NCBI RefSeq assembly: GCF_003600155.1
Contig: NZ_QWLD01000046.1
Location: 1 to 64,000 of the forward strand
Source: Nesterenkonia muleiensis
GTDB taxonomy: Bacteria > Actinomycetota > Actinomycetes > Actinomycetales > Micrococcaceae
Direction: 5' to 3'
DNA length: 64,000 nt
Translations under genes and position numbers: made by a program
In this document: piece by piece, positions 40,494 to 49,784 of the stretch
Layout: each line of letters starts with the position of its first letter
Position numbering within the stretch: position 1 is the first letter of the stretch
The notes under the pieces: generated by a model
Database searches by the model: none
What the model was told of the DNA's origin: nothing
Seen by the model: only the letters and a program-made list of their open reading frames with translations

Positions 40494-40505
40494 AGCCTAG
40501 GCTTA

Positions 40506-40529
40506 CTTTTGATTCTCGTCAATCAAAAG
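40506..40529. promoter_or_regulatory. Perfect palindromic operator candidate between ABC operon and ROK regulator
   Basis: CTTTTGATT (40506-40514), spacer CTCGTC, and AATCAAAAG (40521-40529) form a perfect 9-bp inverted repeat. It lies 12 bp before the ABC operon start codon and 66 bp before the regulator start. A ROK protein bound here could control both. Confidence 0.75.
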
Positions 40530-40594
40530 ATGCGTGTTCATAATTTGATGTCAGCACTAGGCTGATCAGAAGTAGGGGTGATTTACTGTTCTGC

Positions 40595-41815
40595 ATGTCA
40601 TTCGTTGTCCTTCCCGACGACAAGAACCGTGCCGCAGTGTCAGCCCCCGGCACAGCCCCGCCCTCCAGTGCGGGCAGCCTCTTTCAGCTGCTGCGCGATG
40701 GCGTTCCCCGAACCCGCTCCGACCTGGCCGCGCAGACCGGGCTTGCCCGCTCCACCGTCTCTGGCCGCGTCGAGGAGCTGCTGGCCTCCGGCCTGATCAT
40801 CTTGGCCGGCGAGAATTCCTCCACCGGCGGCCGGCCCCCCACGACGTTTGCCTTCAACCCCGGTTCCCGCTGCGTGCTGGCGGTGGATCTGGGCGGCACC
40901 CACGCGCGCATCGCAGTCACCAACCTGGCCGGCAGCATCCTCGCCGAGGAGGAGCAGGAGCTGACCATCTCCCTGGGCCCGGTGGCAGTCCTGGACGCTG
41001 TTGTTGATATTGCCAGCCGGATGATCGACCAGGCTGGCCGAGATCCGGAGAACCTTATTGGGATCGGTGTGGGCCTGCCCGGCCCGGTGGAGTTCGCCAC
41101 CGGGCGGCCCACCAGCCCCCCGATCATGCCCGGTTGGGACGGCTACGATGTCCCCGGCCATCTGCGACGGACTTTCGACGTGCCGACTCTGGTGGATAAT
41201 GACGTGAACATCATGGCCTTGGGTGAGCACGATATGGTCTACCCGAATGTGCCGCATATGATGTTCGTCAAGATCGCCACCGGCATCGGTTCGGGCATCA
41301 TCAGCGACGGCCGCCTGCAGCACGGCGCACAGGGCGCAGCAGGGGATCTGGGGCATATCGCAGCACCTGGCGAGGACAGGACCCCCTGCGCCTGCGGGAA
41401 CCTGGGCTGCCTGGAAGCCGTGGCCTCTGGCCCCGCCATCGCCAGGCAGCTGCAGAAGAGCGGACTCGACGTTCCCAGTCATGCCGCCCTGATCGACTTG
41501 GTGCGGGCAGGGGACCTGACGGCCATCCGCGCCGTGCGCGAAGCCGGCCGAAAGGTGGGGGCGGTGCTGGCCAGCTGCGTGAACATGCTGAACCCGCAGC
41601 TGATCGTCATCGGCGGCCTGGTGGTCACCGCCGGAGAGCACTTCCTGGCCGGTATCCGGGAGACTGTCTACTCCCGGTCGTTGCCGCTGGCCACCATGCA
41701 CCTGCGCATCGTGGCCACCCAGACCTCCGGCCGCGCCGGGGTGCTGGGAGCCTCGGCGCTGGTCACCTCCTACGCACTTTCCCCGGTGAACGTCAACGCC
41801 CTGCTCGCCCGGTAA
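40595..41815 (+). CDS. ROK family transcriptional regulator
   Basis: The 406-residue protein has an N-terminal winged helix ([35 protein letters not shown]) and a ROK sugar-kinase-like domain: [16 protein letters not shown] and [10 protein letters not shown]. The zinc-binding motif [23 protein letters not shown] gives the CxCGxxGCxE signature. It should repress the divergent ABC/dehydrogenase operon until its sugar or sugar phosphate binds. Confidence 0.93.
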   Translation: MSFVVLPDDKNRAAVSAPGTAPPSSAGSLFQLLRDGVPRTRSDLAAQTGLARSTVSGRVEELLASGLIILAGENSSTGGRPPTTFAFNPGSRCVLAVDLGGTHARIAVTNLAGSILAEEEQELTISLGPVAVLDAVVDIASRMIDQAGRDPENLIGIGVGLPGPVEFATGRPTSPPIMPGWDGYDVPGHLRRTFDVPTLVDNDVNIMALGEHDMVYPNVPHMMFVKIATGIGSGIISDGRLQHGAQGAAGDLGHIAAPGEDRTPCACGNLGCLEAVASGPAIARQLQKSGLDVPSHAALIDLVRAGDLTAIRAVREAGRKVGAVLASCVNMLNPQLIVIGGLVVTAGEHFLAGIRETVYSRSLPLATMHLRIVATQTSGRAGVLGASALVTSYALSPVNVNALLAR

Positions 41816-42117
41816 TCAGCACCCCAGCAGCCAGTACCCGACTGCCGGAGAGCGACGAGGCAGACCGCAGAAGCGACGTCGTCATCCTCTGCTGCGGGTC
41901 TCAGACACCTATCCTCAGGCGAGAGAGACTAAGCGGGATGCGCGCGGCATGTGAGGACAGGTGGCTTCACCTGATCCCAGACGATGTACTCGTGCTCGTG
42001 CCGGACGCTGGCCGCCTCGAAGGAGAAGTACTTCGGGTTGACCTCCTCGCTTCGCAGAATCACACACCAGTAGTCTTGTACACCAGAGGTGACCACAGAC
42101 AGTTAAGGAGAGCCGTG
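41816..42117. other. Intergenic stretch before yajQ
   Basis: No gene, tRNA or clear repeat was seen. The open frame in front of yajQ in this stretch has no ribosome site and no family similarity. It ends in AAGGAG at 42104-42109, the yajQ ribosome-binding site. Confidence 0.5.
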
Positions 42118-42606
42118 ATGGCCAAGGAATCGACGTTCGACATCGTGTCCAAGGTGGACCCGCAGGAGGTCTCCAATGCGCTCAACCAAGCCGCCAAGGA
42201 GATCTCCCAGCGTTACGACTTCCGGGGCACCGGGGCCGCAGTGGAACAGAGCGGAGAGATCATTGTGGTGACTGCCAATGCGGAGGAGCGGGTCAAGGCC
42301 GCCAATGATGTGCTCGAATCCAAGCTGATCAAGCGTGGGATCTCGCTGAAGTCCTATGAGGCCTCCGAGCCCAAGCAACTGGGCAAGACCTACCGGATCG
42401 AGGGCCAGATCAAGGAGGGGATCGACCAGGCCACCGCGAAGAAGATCTCCAAGCAGATCCGCGACGAGGGCCCGAAGTCGGTCAAAGCCCAGATTCAGGG
42501 CGATGAGCTGCGCGTGTCCTCCAAGTCACGGGATGATCTGCAGGCGGTCATCGCCATGCTCAAAGACTTTGACGACGCGGCACTCCAATTCGTCAACATG
42601 CGCTGA
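42118..42606 (+). CDS. YajQ family cyclic-di-GMP-binding protein
   Basis: The 162-residue protein has the full YajQ pattern: [37 protein letters not shown] and a C-terminal AALQFVNMR-type ending. Known YajQ proteins bind cyclic di-GMP or nucleic acids; the role in actinobacteria is unclear. AAGGAG sits 8 bases before the ATG at 42118. Confidence 0.93.
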   Translation: MAKESTFDIVSKVDPQEVSNALNQAAKEISQRYDFRGTGAAVEQSGEIIVVTANAEERVKAANDVLESKLIKRGISLKSYEASEPKQLGKTYRIEGQIKEGIDQATAKKISKQIRDEGPKSVKAQIQGDELRVSSKSRDDLQAVIAMLKDFDDAALQFVNMR

Positions 42607-42627
42607 CTCTGCGGCCGGCGCCGTGGT

Positions 42628-43878
42628 TCACAGGAGGATGATCAGAGCCAGCGGCAGGACGATGAAGATGCCCAGCACCCAGGCGAAGGCGGCCAAGGTG
42701 CGCTCGGCGGCCAGGCCGGATAGCCACTCAGCCCCCTTGGGCGGAATGTCGCGGACACCGGGGATTCCGTAGATCACGGCGGTGCCGAGCACGTTGAAGA
42801 ACAGGTGGACCAGCGCGGCGGTCAGCGCGATGGTGCCCAATGCGCCGTCGAAGGCGAAGGCTGCCACCAGGGCGGTGATGGTGGTACCGATGTTGGCACC
42901 CAGGGTGAAGGGGTAGATCTGGCGCAGGCCCAGCGCACCGGAGCCAGCCAGCGGGACCATCAGCGCAGTGGTGGTGGAGGAGGACTGAACCATCACAGTC
43001 ACCAGGGCACCGGAGCCGATGGAGGTGACCGGCCCGCGCCCGATCGCAGTGTTGAGCACTCGCTGCGCACGGCCCACCAGCAGGGCTTTGAGCTTACGGC
43101 CGATCAGATTGATCACCGCCAGGATCAGTCCAATGGCAACAACGATCATCGCCACCCCAGCCCAGATCCCGGGCAGCCAGCTGAGGCTGAAGGCGATGAG
43201 GTCGGCCAGCGGCGTCGTCGCCCCTTTCACCACGGTGCCGATGCCGCCGAAAATGACAGCGAGGAACCCGGCCTCCGCCCCGGAGAGCGCCCCGGCGGCG
43301 GCAGAGGCCAGGCGCTCCAGCAGCCCGAAGGCCATCTCCAGGGGCAGGAAGATGGCCACCGCCAGCAGGTTGAAGAAGTCGTGGACAGTGGCAGCCGCGA
43401 AGCCTCTGCGGAACTGCGCCTTGTCCCGCACCATGCCCATGCTGACCAGAGTATTAGTCAGGGTGGTGCCGATATTCGCCCCTAGGATGATCGGCACCGC
43501 GATCCCCAGCGGAAGTCCACCGGCCACCAGACCGACAGTCACCGAGGTGGTGGTGGAGGAGGACTGGGTCAGCGCGGTGGCCACGATGCCGATCATCAGT
43601 CCCACCACGGGGTTGGCGGCGAAGTCGAACAGCTCGGCGGCGCGGTCGCCTGCGGCCAGAGAGAATCCGGAGCCGATCACATTGACCGCAGTGATCAGCA
43701 CATAGACACAGATAGCGACGGTCAGCCAGTCCAGCACCGAGCGGGTTCGCGCAGAGAACTTCCCGCGCCGACCTGGTCCTCCGCGCACCCCCGAAAGAGC
43801 CGAAGGTGCGGGCAGCGGCCCCACCGAAGCCCCGGGGGTCAACGTCTCCTGCTTCTCCGGGGCTGGCAGTACGGCCAT
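42628..43878 (-). CDS. Na/Pi cotransporter family protein
   Basis: The 416-residue membrane protein has two inverted QSSS repeats (TALTQSSSTTTSVTVGLVAGG and VMVQSSSTTTALMVPLAG), each followed by GANIGTT. That is the duplicated core of type II sodium-phosphate symporters. The start at 43878 follows GGAGAG. It imports phosphate with sodium or a related ion. It is convergent with yajQ. Confidence 0.92.
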   Translation of the reverse strand: MAVLPAPEKQETLTPGASVGPLPAPSALSGVRGGPGRRGKFSARTRSVLDWLTVAICVYVLITAVNVIGSGFSLAAGDRAAELFDFAANPVVGLMIGIVATALTQSSSTTTSVTVGLVAGGLPLGIAVPIILGANIGTTLTNTLVSMGMVRDKAQFRRGFAAATVHDFFNLLAVAIFLPLEMAFGLLERLASAAAGALSGAEAGFLAVIFGGIGTVVKGATTPLADLIAFSLSWLPGIWAGVAMIVVAIGLILAVINLIGRKLKALLVGRAQRVLNTAIGRGPVTSIGSGALVTVMVQSSSTTTALMVPLAGSGALGLRQIYPFTLGANIGTTITALVAAFAFDGALGTIALTAALVHLFFNVLGTAVIYGIPGVRDIPPKGAEWLSGLAAERTLAAFAWVLGIFIVLPLALIILL

Positions 43879-44151
43879 CAGCTCTCCGTTCGCACGTCTA
43901 AGAGGGGTGCCCCTCCACGTCACTTGGAACTCTTCGGTTCCGCTGTCCTCTGCAGACTGACAGCTCAAAGTGAACTTCAGGTAAACGCCTATGAAACTTC
44001 GCTCAAAAACACTGCGGCTCTGCAGAAGCCCTCACAGCTTTCGGTCCCGGACCAGCCTGACAGGGCGCCTCCGCAGAGGCGGGAAGATCAGACCCGTAGA
44101 ATGGCGTTGTTTCTGGTGAGGACCAGTGACGCAACAACCGACGGGAGCCCC

Positions 44152-45024
44152 ATGCACCAACATCACGGACGGCTGCGCACCGCAGGACTGCTGGCGTTTC
44201 TGTTTGCCATGGTGCTGCTGGTGGGGGCGATCGTCGCCTACTCCACCCAGGAGCCGATCTTCCTGTTCGTCTTCGCCGGCGTCGGGCTGTTCTCCGTGGC
44301 CTACTCCTACTGGAACTCTGACAAGATCGCCATCCGGGCGATGCGCGCCTATCCGGTCAGCCGCGACCAGGCTCCTGCCCTTTATCAGATGGTCGAAGAG
44401 CTCGCTCAGCGCGCCCAGCAGCCGGTGCCGCGCATCTTCATCTCTCCCCAGCCAACGCCCAATGCCTTTGCCACCGGGCGAAACCCGGACAAGGGCGTGG
44501 TGTGTTATACCGAGGGCATTCTGAACCTGCTGACGCCGCGGGAGCTGCGCGCGGTGACCGGCCATGAGCTGATGCACATCTACAACCGGGACATCCTCAT
44601 CTCCTCGGTCGCGGCAGCGGTGGCGGGGTTCCTCACCACTATCACCCAATTCTTCATCCTCTTCGGCGGTGGCCGCGGCCGCGGCAATCAGAACGTTGTG
44701 GCGCTGGTGGGCGGACTGCTTGCGATCATTCTGATGCCGCTTGCCGCAGGACTGATCCGCTCAGCGATCAGCCGCACCCGGGAGTACGACGCCGATGCTG
44801 ACGGGGCAGAGCTCTCCGGAGACCCCCTGGCACTGGCCTCAGCTCTGGACAAGCTGGAGAACGGCATTTCGAGGATCCCCCTTCAGGAGGACCCCAAGCA
44901 TGATGCCCACGCGCACATGATGATCGCCAACCCGTTCGGGCCGCGGGCCAAGCAGATGTTCTCCACCCACCCACCGATGGAGGACCGGATCGCCCGGCTC
45001 AAGGACATGGCCAGGCAGAGCTAG
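44152..45024 (+). CDS. htpX: Membrane zinc metalloprotease HtpX
   Basis: The 290-residue protein has two N-terminal spans, NAFATGRNPDKGVVCYTEGI, the zinc motif VTGHELMHIYNRDI (His138, Glu139, His142), two further spans and a third ligand region REYDADADGAEL. FSTHPPMEDRIARL closes the family pattern. It degrades misfolded membrane proteins. The ATG at 44152 was chosen over an upstream in-frame ATG because family alignment begins here and GGGAG precedes it. Confidence 0.93.
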   Translation: MHQHHGRLRTAGLLAFLFAMVLLVGAIVAYSTQEPIFLFVFAGVGLFSVAYSYWNSDKIAIRAMRAYPVSRDQAPALYQMVEELAQRAQQPVPRIFISPQPTPNAFATGRNPDKGVVCYTEGILNLLTPRELRAVTGHELMHIYNRDILISSVAAAVAGFLTTITQFFILFGGGRGRGNQNVVALVGGLLAIILMPLAAGLIRSAISRTREYDADADGAELSGDPLALASALDKLENGISRIPLQEDPKHDAHAHMMIANPFGPRAKQMFSTHPPMEDRIARLKDMARQS

Positions 45025-45133
45025 TCCCGGCGGCGGGGAAACCCCGCCAGCCTCTCGGTCAGCTGCCGCTGACCATCGCACCTGAAGTCGTCGCTCCGCT
45101 CCTCACGCGTGGCTTCGCGCCGCAGAGCCAGCG

Positions 45134-46582
45134 CTAAGCGCGGGAGATCCTCACCATGTCCTCGCGAGGCACGACCTTGACACGTTCCCGCTGCACAGGC
45201 CCGGATTCCGTGGCCGCAGACCCAAGTGAGACCTCGTGTGCGTCGAGTCTCAGCCAGCCTTCCCACGTGGTGTACTCCACACCGCGTGATTCCAGCAGTG
45301 CGGTGATCGCATCCTCCTCGGGGTTCTGCGCCTGCGGCAGGCGACCGGCGTCACTGAGCAGGCAGTCGATGGTCTCCAGGGCGTCACCCTTGGTGTGGCC
45401 GATCAACCCCACCGGGCCACGTTTGATCCACCCAGTGGCGTAGGTTCCTGGGATGTGGCGGCCCTGCTCATCGAGAACCCGGCCTTCCTCATTGCGGATC
45501 ACGCCCTTGCGCTCGTCGAACGGAATGCCCTCCACCTCGGAACCGAGATAGCCGACAGCACGGTAGACGGCCTGCACGTCATAGTCCAGGTATTCGCCGG
45601 TGCCGGCCACATTGCCGGTGCCGTCAAGCTCCATCCGTTCGAAGCGGATCCCGGCAACTTTGCCAGTGCCCGAGCCGTCGTCGTTCTTGCCCTCCAGAAT
45701 CTCCACCGGCTGGTGCAGGAAGTGCAGGTGCAGCCTGCGTGAGGCCTCCGGCTCATCAGAGGCCGCACGCTCCTCCTGCTCCACCATCCAGTTGGCCAGG
45801 GTGTTGACCATGGTCTTGACCTGGTTGTTGGTCTTGATCTCCTCATCGGAGGCCTCGTCGAAGTCGAAGTCCTCCTCGTTGAGCACGATGTCCACATCGC
45901 GTGAGTGCGAGAGCTCGCGCAGCTCCAAGGGGGTGAACTTCACCTGGGCGGGTCCGCGGCGGCCGAAGACATGCACATCGGTCACCGGAGAAGCCTGTAG
46001 CCCCTGGTAGACGCCTTCGGGAATCTCGGTCATCAGCAGATCATCGGCGTGCTTGGAAAGGACCCGGGCCACATCCAGGGCCACATTGCCGTTGCCGATC
46101 ACCGCGATCTGCTCGGCCTCCAAGGGCCATTCGCGCGGGTAGTCGGGGTGACCGTCGTACCAGGAGACGAAGTCAGCGGCTCCGAAGGACCCTTCAAGAT
46201 CGACTCCGGGAATGTCCAGCTCAGCATCTTTGATGGCGCCGGTGGCGAAGATCACCGCGTCGTAGTGCTCCCGCAGGTCCTTGATGCTGAGGTCAGTACC
46301 GATGTTGACATTGCCCAGCAGCCGGATGTCGCCGCGGTCCATCACCTTGTGCAGCGCCTTGACGATGCCCTTGATCCGAGGGTGGTCCGGGGCCACGCCG
46401 TAGCGGATGAGCCCGAAGGGAGCCGGGTAGCGGTCGAAGAGGTCGATCGAGAAGCGCAGGTCATGCTTCTTCTGGGACTTGGCCAGAATGTCCGATGCGT
46501 AGACCCCGGCAGGACCTGCACCGATGACTGCGACGCGGATGGGCCGGAAGCTGTGAGTCTCAGACACTGCGGATTCAGACAC
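45134..46582 (-). CDS. fprA: Ferredoxin-NADP reductase, FprA (adrenodoxin reductase) type
   Basis: The 482-residue flavoprotein has the FAD site VIGAGPAGVYASDIL, the RYGVAPDHPRIK stretch, the NADP site GNGNVALDVARVL and GRRGPAQVKFT, then YATGWIKRGPVGLIGHTKGDALET. It matches mycobacterial FprA in order and length. It passes electrons between NADPH and ferredoxins serving cytochrome P450 or biosynthetic enzymes. Confidence 0.93.
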   Translation of the reverse strand: MSESAVSETHSFRPIRVAVIGAGPAGVYASDILAKSQKKHDLRFSIDLFDRYPAPFGLIRYGVAPDHPRIKGIVKALHKVMDRGDIRLLGNVNIGTDLSIKDLREHYDAVIFATGAIKDAELDIPGVDLEGSFGAADFVSWYDGHPDYPREWPLEAEQIAVIGNGNVALDVARVLSKHADDLLMTEIPEGVYQGLQASPVTDVHVFGRRGPAQVKFTPLELRELSHSRDVDIVLNEEDFDFDEASDEEIKTNNQVKTMVNTLANWMVEQEERAASDEPEASRRLHLHFLHQPVEILEGKNDDGSGTGKVAGIRFERMELDGTGNVAGTGEYLDYDVQAVYRAVGYLGSEVEGIPFDERKGVIRNEEGRVLDEQGRHIPGTYATGWIKRGPVGLIGHTKGDALETIDCLLSDAGRLPQAQNPEEDAITALLESRGVEYTTWEGWLRLDAHEVSLGSAATESGPVQRERVKVVPREDMVRISRA

Positions 46583-46785
46583 GGTGCGGCGGGTTTCCTT
46601 TCATCGTGCGCGCACTGCGCGCGAATTTACCTCAGGACAGTATGCCTTATTAGTCAACGCAACACCCCCTTCTCCTTCTTCCCGTTCGGGGGCGCAGTCT
46701 GACTGCTTATGGGACTCAGAGCAGTCCAAAGTACCGTCAGAGTGTGTCGAGGAACGCCCGGATGGAATCGCATAGAGTGAGTTCT

Positions 46786-47214
46786 ATGGCGGAAATGTTC
46801 CTGGAGAAGTTCAAGGCCCTCGTCCCGAAATACCTGGATGACCAGTGGACTGACCGGGAGGGACTCACCAGCGAGGAGCTCAGGGATCTGCTGGCCGACT
46901 CCGAACTGCCCGGCAGCACACAGCTTCCGCTGGTGCTGGAGGAGCTCTACCTGGCCCTGGGGCGGTGCGAGGAAATCTTGGAGGCCTACCACTTCATCTT
47001 CGACCCCGACGAGCTGGTGACCGAGGAGGGGTACCTGCTGTTCCTGGAGGACGAGGAGGAGCACTGGGCCTGGGGCGTGGAGCTGGCCGATCTCATGGTG
47101 CCCGACCCACTCGTCCACCGGCGCAATAACGACAAACACCAATGGTCCCCTGAGGGAGCCACTGTCAGCGAGTTCCTGTTCGACCTGCTTGAGTTCTCCT
47201 TCGAAGAGGACTGA
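46786..47214 (+). CDS. Acidic protein, possible SUKH (SMI1/KNR4-like) fold
   Basis: The 142-residue, strongly acidic protein has helices then YLLFLEDEEEHWAWGVELAD and SEFLFDLLEF. These resemble the central W-G and C-terminal blocks of SUKH-type proteins, often immunity or cofactor proteins. No toxin is adjacent. The next gene starts 2 bp after its stop, so the two are coupled. The fold is a tentative call. Confidence 0.55.
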   Translation: MAEMFLEKFKALVPKYLDDQWTDREGLTSEELRDLLADSELPGSTQLPLVLEELYLALGRCEEILEAYHFIFDPDELVTEEGYLLFLEDEEEHWAWGVELADLMVPDPLVHRRNNDKHQWSPEGATVSEFLFDLLEFSFEED

Positions 47215-47216
47215 GC

Positions 47217-47717
47217 ATGGACACCCGAGACTTGTGGCACTCCCACGCGCCTGATGGCTACATCTGCCCCTTCTGCCAGTTCGCCGCCGGCGACGTCTCC
47301 GACCACGGCAACCGCTGTGAGCTCAGCGACCTGGTCTACCAGGACGAGGACCTGCTGGTGTTCATCGCCTGCGACGGGTTCGGTCCCCATGCCGGCCACG
47401 CGATGATCATCCCCACTGCCCACCGGGAGGCCCTCTATGACCTGGAGGACGAGCTGCTGACCAAGATCAGCCTCTTCTCCCGGCATGTGGCCCTGGCGAT
47501 CAAACTCGCGTGGAACCCCGAAGGCACCAGCGTCCGGCAGCATAATGAGCCCGCCGGAAACCAGCATGTGTGGCATTACCACCTGCACGTCTTCCCCCGC
47601 TACGGCGACGATATGCTCTACCGGCAGATCCGCCACCCGCTGGAGGTCGGCTATCGGGCCAGGCTCGCCCGCGAGCTGGCCGCCGCACTGGAACAGATCC
47701 TGACTGCGCACGCCTGA
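47217..47717 (+). CDS. HIT family nucleotide-binding protein
   Basis: The 166-residue protein has the histidine triad HVWHYHLHVFPR (His120, His122, His124) with an N-terminal CPFC zinc knuckle half (Cys17, Cys20). It likely hydrolyses a nucleotide adduct such as an adenylate or AppppA-type molecule. It is translationally linked to the acidic protein upstream. Confidence 0.9.
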   Translation: MDTRDLWHSHAPDGYICPFCQFAAGDVSDHGNRCELSDLVYQDEDLLVFIACDGFGPHAGHAMIIPTAHREALYDLEDELLTKISLFSRHVALAIKLAWNPEGTSVRQHNEPAGNQHVWHYHLHVFPRYGDDMLYRQIRHPLEVGYRARLARELAAALEQILTAHA

Positions 47718-47735
47718 GGACCCCGACCGCCCCAC

Positions 47736-47799
47736 AGTGCGCGTGTTGTGCAAACCTGCGGATGACAACTAAGTGCGCACGTTATGCGCACCTGCGCGG
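47736..47799. repeat. Two imperfect 25-bp direct repeats rich in TGCGC
   Basis: AGTGCGCGTGTTGTGCAAAC (continuing CTGCG) at 47736-47760 and AGTGCGCACGTTATGCGCAC (continuing CTGCG) at 47772-47796 differ at five positions and are offset by 36 bp. A related inverted piece, CCTGCGCACTGTACAGG, follows at 47826-47842. They fill the gap between two convergent genes. Confidence 0.55.
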
Positions 47800-47813
47800 G
47801 AAATAACCCGCGC
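47794..47813. terminator. Hairpin between convergent genes
   Basis: GCGCGGG pairs perfectly with CCCGCGC around the loop AAATAA. It lies between the HIT gene and the end of the polyprenyl synthase gene, and could terminate either transcript. Confidence 0.65.
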
Positions 47814-47902
47814 ACAGTTTCACAGCCTGCGCACTGTACAGGCTGAACGTCACACGGCAACACCCACGGCTGCAGAGCGCGGGCAGGGAATCTGGAAGAC
47901 GG

Positions 47903-48949
47903 CTAGCCGTGGCGCTCGACGACGGCATCAGCGAAGCTCAGCAGCGAGGACTTCACCGTGGACTCCGGAAGCGGTGAAATCGACTCTTTGGCCTTGGCAG
48001 CCCAGCTGCGGGCCACCTCCCACGACTCATCAGTCACCGGATGGGCCACGATAGCCGCCACCGCCTGAGCCAGTTCAGCATCTCCGCTCAGATCCTCCTC
48101 GACCAGGGCCAGGACTGCACGAGCCTGCTCATTGTTCTCCGCAGCAGGATCTTCGGCGGTCCTGCGCAGCAGCAGCACCGGCAGAGTGGGCACTCCTTCA
48201 CGCAGGTCAGTGCCGGGAGTCTTGCCGGAGGACGCGCCGTCGGCAGTGAGGTCGATGACGTCGTCGGCCAGCTGGAAGGCGATGCCGACTGCCTCTCCGT
48301 ACTGCTGCAGCATCTGGGAGACCTCCGGCTCCGAGCCCCCATAGTAGCACCCGAGCCGGGCCGACGAGGCCACCAGGGCGCCGGTCTTGTCCGCGATCAC
48401 CCGCAGGTAATGCTGGTAGGGGTCTTCGCCCTCCCGTGGGCCGACGGTCTCGTGCAGCTGACCCATCACCAGCCGCTGGAACGTCTCGGCCTGGATCTTC
48501 GAGCCTTCGTCCCCGAGTTCGGTCATCAGCTGTGAGGCCCGGGCCAGAATCAGGTCGCCGGTGAGGATCGCCACCGAGTTGCCCCACACCTCGTGGGCGC
48601 TGGGTGCGCCGCGCCGCAGCGGGGCGGAGTCCATCACGTCATCGTGATACAGAGTGGCCAGATGGGTCATCTCCATCACCACCGCAGCCCGCAGGACCCG
48701 TCCATCAATGCCGCTGCCCAGCAATGAGGTCAGAATGGTCAGCAGCGGCCGCACTCGTTTGCCTCCGGCCTCAGCAAGATAACGAGCCGCGCTGTTGGCG
48801 AGCTCATCGGTGCTGGAGAGCGCGGCCAGAAGCTGCTCCTCCACGGCGTCGAGCGCTTCGGTGACCTGGGCGCTGAGCTGCTCGTCTGCAGCGAGCACAT
48901 CAAAGCCTGCTGGCAGATTGATGGTGGGGGTGTGTGCTGGTTCGGTCAT
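47903..48949 (-). CDS. Polyprenyl diphosphate synthase (heptaprenyl/octaprenyl type)
   Basis: The 348-residue isoprenyl synthase has the first Asp-rich motif LYHDDVMD and the second FQLADDVID, GGKRVRP near residue 65 and GDLILARA. It makes the long side chain of menaquinone, which fits its position 11 bp behind menG. Chain length cannot be read reliably from sequence. Confidence 0.93.
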   Translation of the reverse strand: MTEPAHTPTINLPAGFDVLAADEQLSAQVTEALDAVEEQLLAALSSTDELANSAARYLAEAGGKRVRPLLTILTSLLGSGIDGRVLRAAVVMEMTHLATLYHDDVMDSAPLRRGAPSAHEVWGNSVAILTGDLILARASQLMTELGDEGSKIQAETFQRLVMGQLHETVGPREGEDPYQHYLRVIADKTGALVASSARLGCYYGGSEPEVSQMLQQYGEAVGIAFQLADDVIDLTADGASSGKTPGTDLREGVPTLPVLLLRRTAEDPAAENNEQARAVLALVEEDLSGDAELAQAVAAIVAHPVTDESWEVARSWAAKAKESISPLPESTVKSSLLSFADAVVERHG

Positions 48950-48960
48950 CGGGGTCAAGC

Positions 48961-49680
48961 TTAGTTGGTGCCGCCGGGCTTGTAGGCATGATGGATGGCG
49001 ACGACGCCCCCGGTCAGATTTCGGTACCGCACTCGGGACCACCCGGCCTCGGCAATGATGGCTGCCAAATGGTCCTGGTCGGGCCAGGCCCGAATGGACT
49101 CGGCCAGGTAGACATAGGCCTCCGGGTTGGAGGACACCGCCCGCGCCACCGGCGGCAGGGCACGCATCAGGTACTCGTTGTAGATGACGTTGAACGGTGC
49201 GAACGTCGGGTCGGAGAACTCCATGACGGCGAGCCGACCGCCGGGAGTGGCCACCCGCAGCATCTCCCGCAGGGCCACCGAGACATCGGCGATGTTGCGC
49301 AGCCCGAAACTGATGGTGACGGCGTCGAAGCTGTCATCGGCGAACGGCAGGTCCATCCCGTCTCCGGCGACGAAGGTGAGCTCCGGGTGCCGTCGTTTGC
49401 CCACCTGGAGCATGCCCATGGAGAAGTCGCAGGCCACGGCGGTGGCACCGGCACGTTGGAAGGGCACGGTGGAGGTCCCGGTCCCGGCGGCCAGGTCCAG
49501 CACCTGCTCCCCGGCTTTGACCGCGAGCGCATCCACCAGCCTCTTCCGCCACCGGACGGTCTGACCGAAGGAGAGCACGTCATTGGTGATGTCATAGCGT
49601 TCAGCGACATCATCGAACATGGACGCGACGTCCTGCGGTCTCTTGTCCAGGTCGGCCCGGTTCCCTGCGCGGCGATTCAC
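48961..49680 (-). CDS. menG: Demethylmenaquinone methyltransferase
   Basis: The 239-residue UbiE/MenG methyltransferase has [33 protein letters not shown] and [20 protein letters not shown], then [15 protein letters not shown]. It performs the last step of menaquinone synthesis. A GTG at 49680 gives the family length; an ATG at 49719 would add unrelated residues. Confidence 0.94.
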   Translation of the reverse strand: MNRRAGNRADLDKRPQDVASMFDDVAERYDITNDVLSFGQTVRWRKRLVDALAVKAGEQVLDLAAGTGTSTVPFQRAGATAVACDFSMGMLQVGKRRHPELTFVAGDGMDLPFADDSFDAVTISFGLRNIADVSVALREMLRVATPGGRLAVMEFSDPTFAPFNVIYNEYLMRALPPVARAVSSNPEAYVYLAESIRAWPDQDHLAAIIAEAGWSRVRYRNLTGGVVAIHHAYKPGGTN

Positions 49681-49784
49681 CCCAGCATTCTCGCATGAGC
49701 CACGCCCCCCTTGCCTCACCAGGGCTCTGCGGACGAATCACACCGGGTACGTTTCGCCTGGCAGCCGCGTAAGATGGTCAGGCC

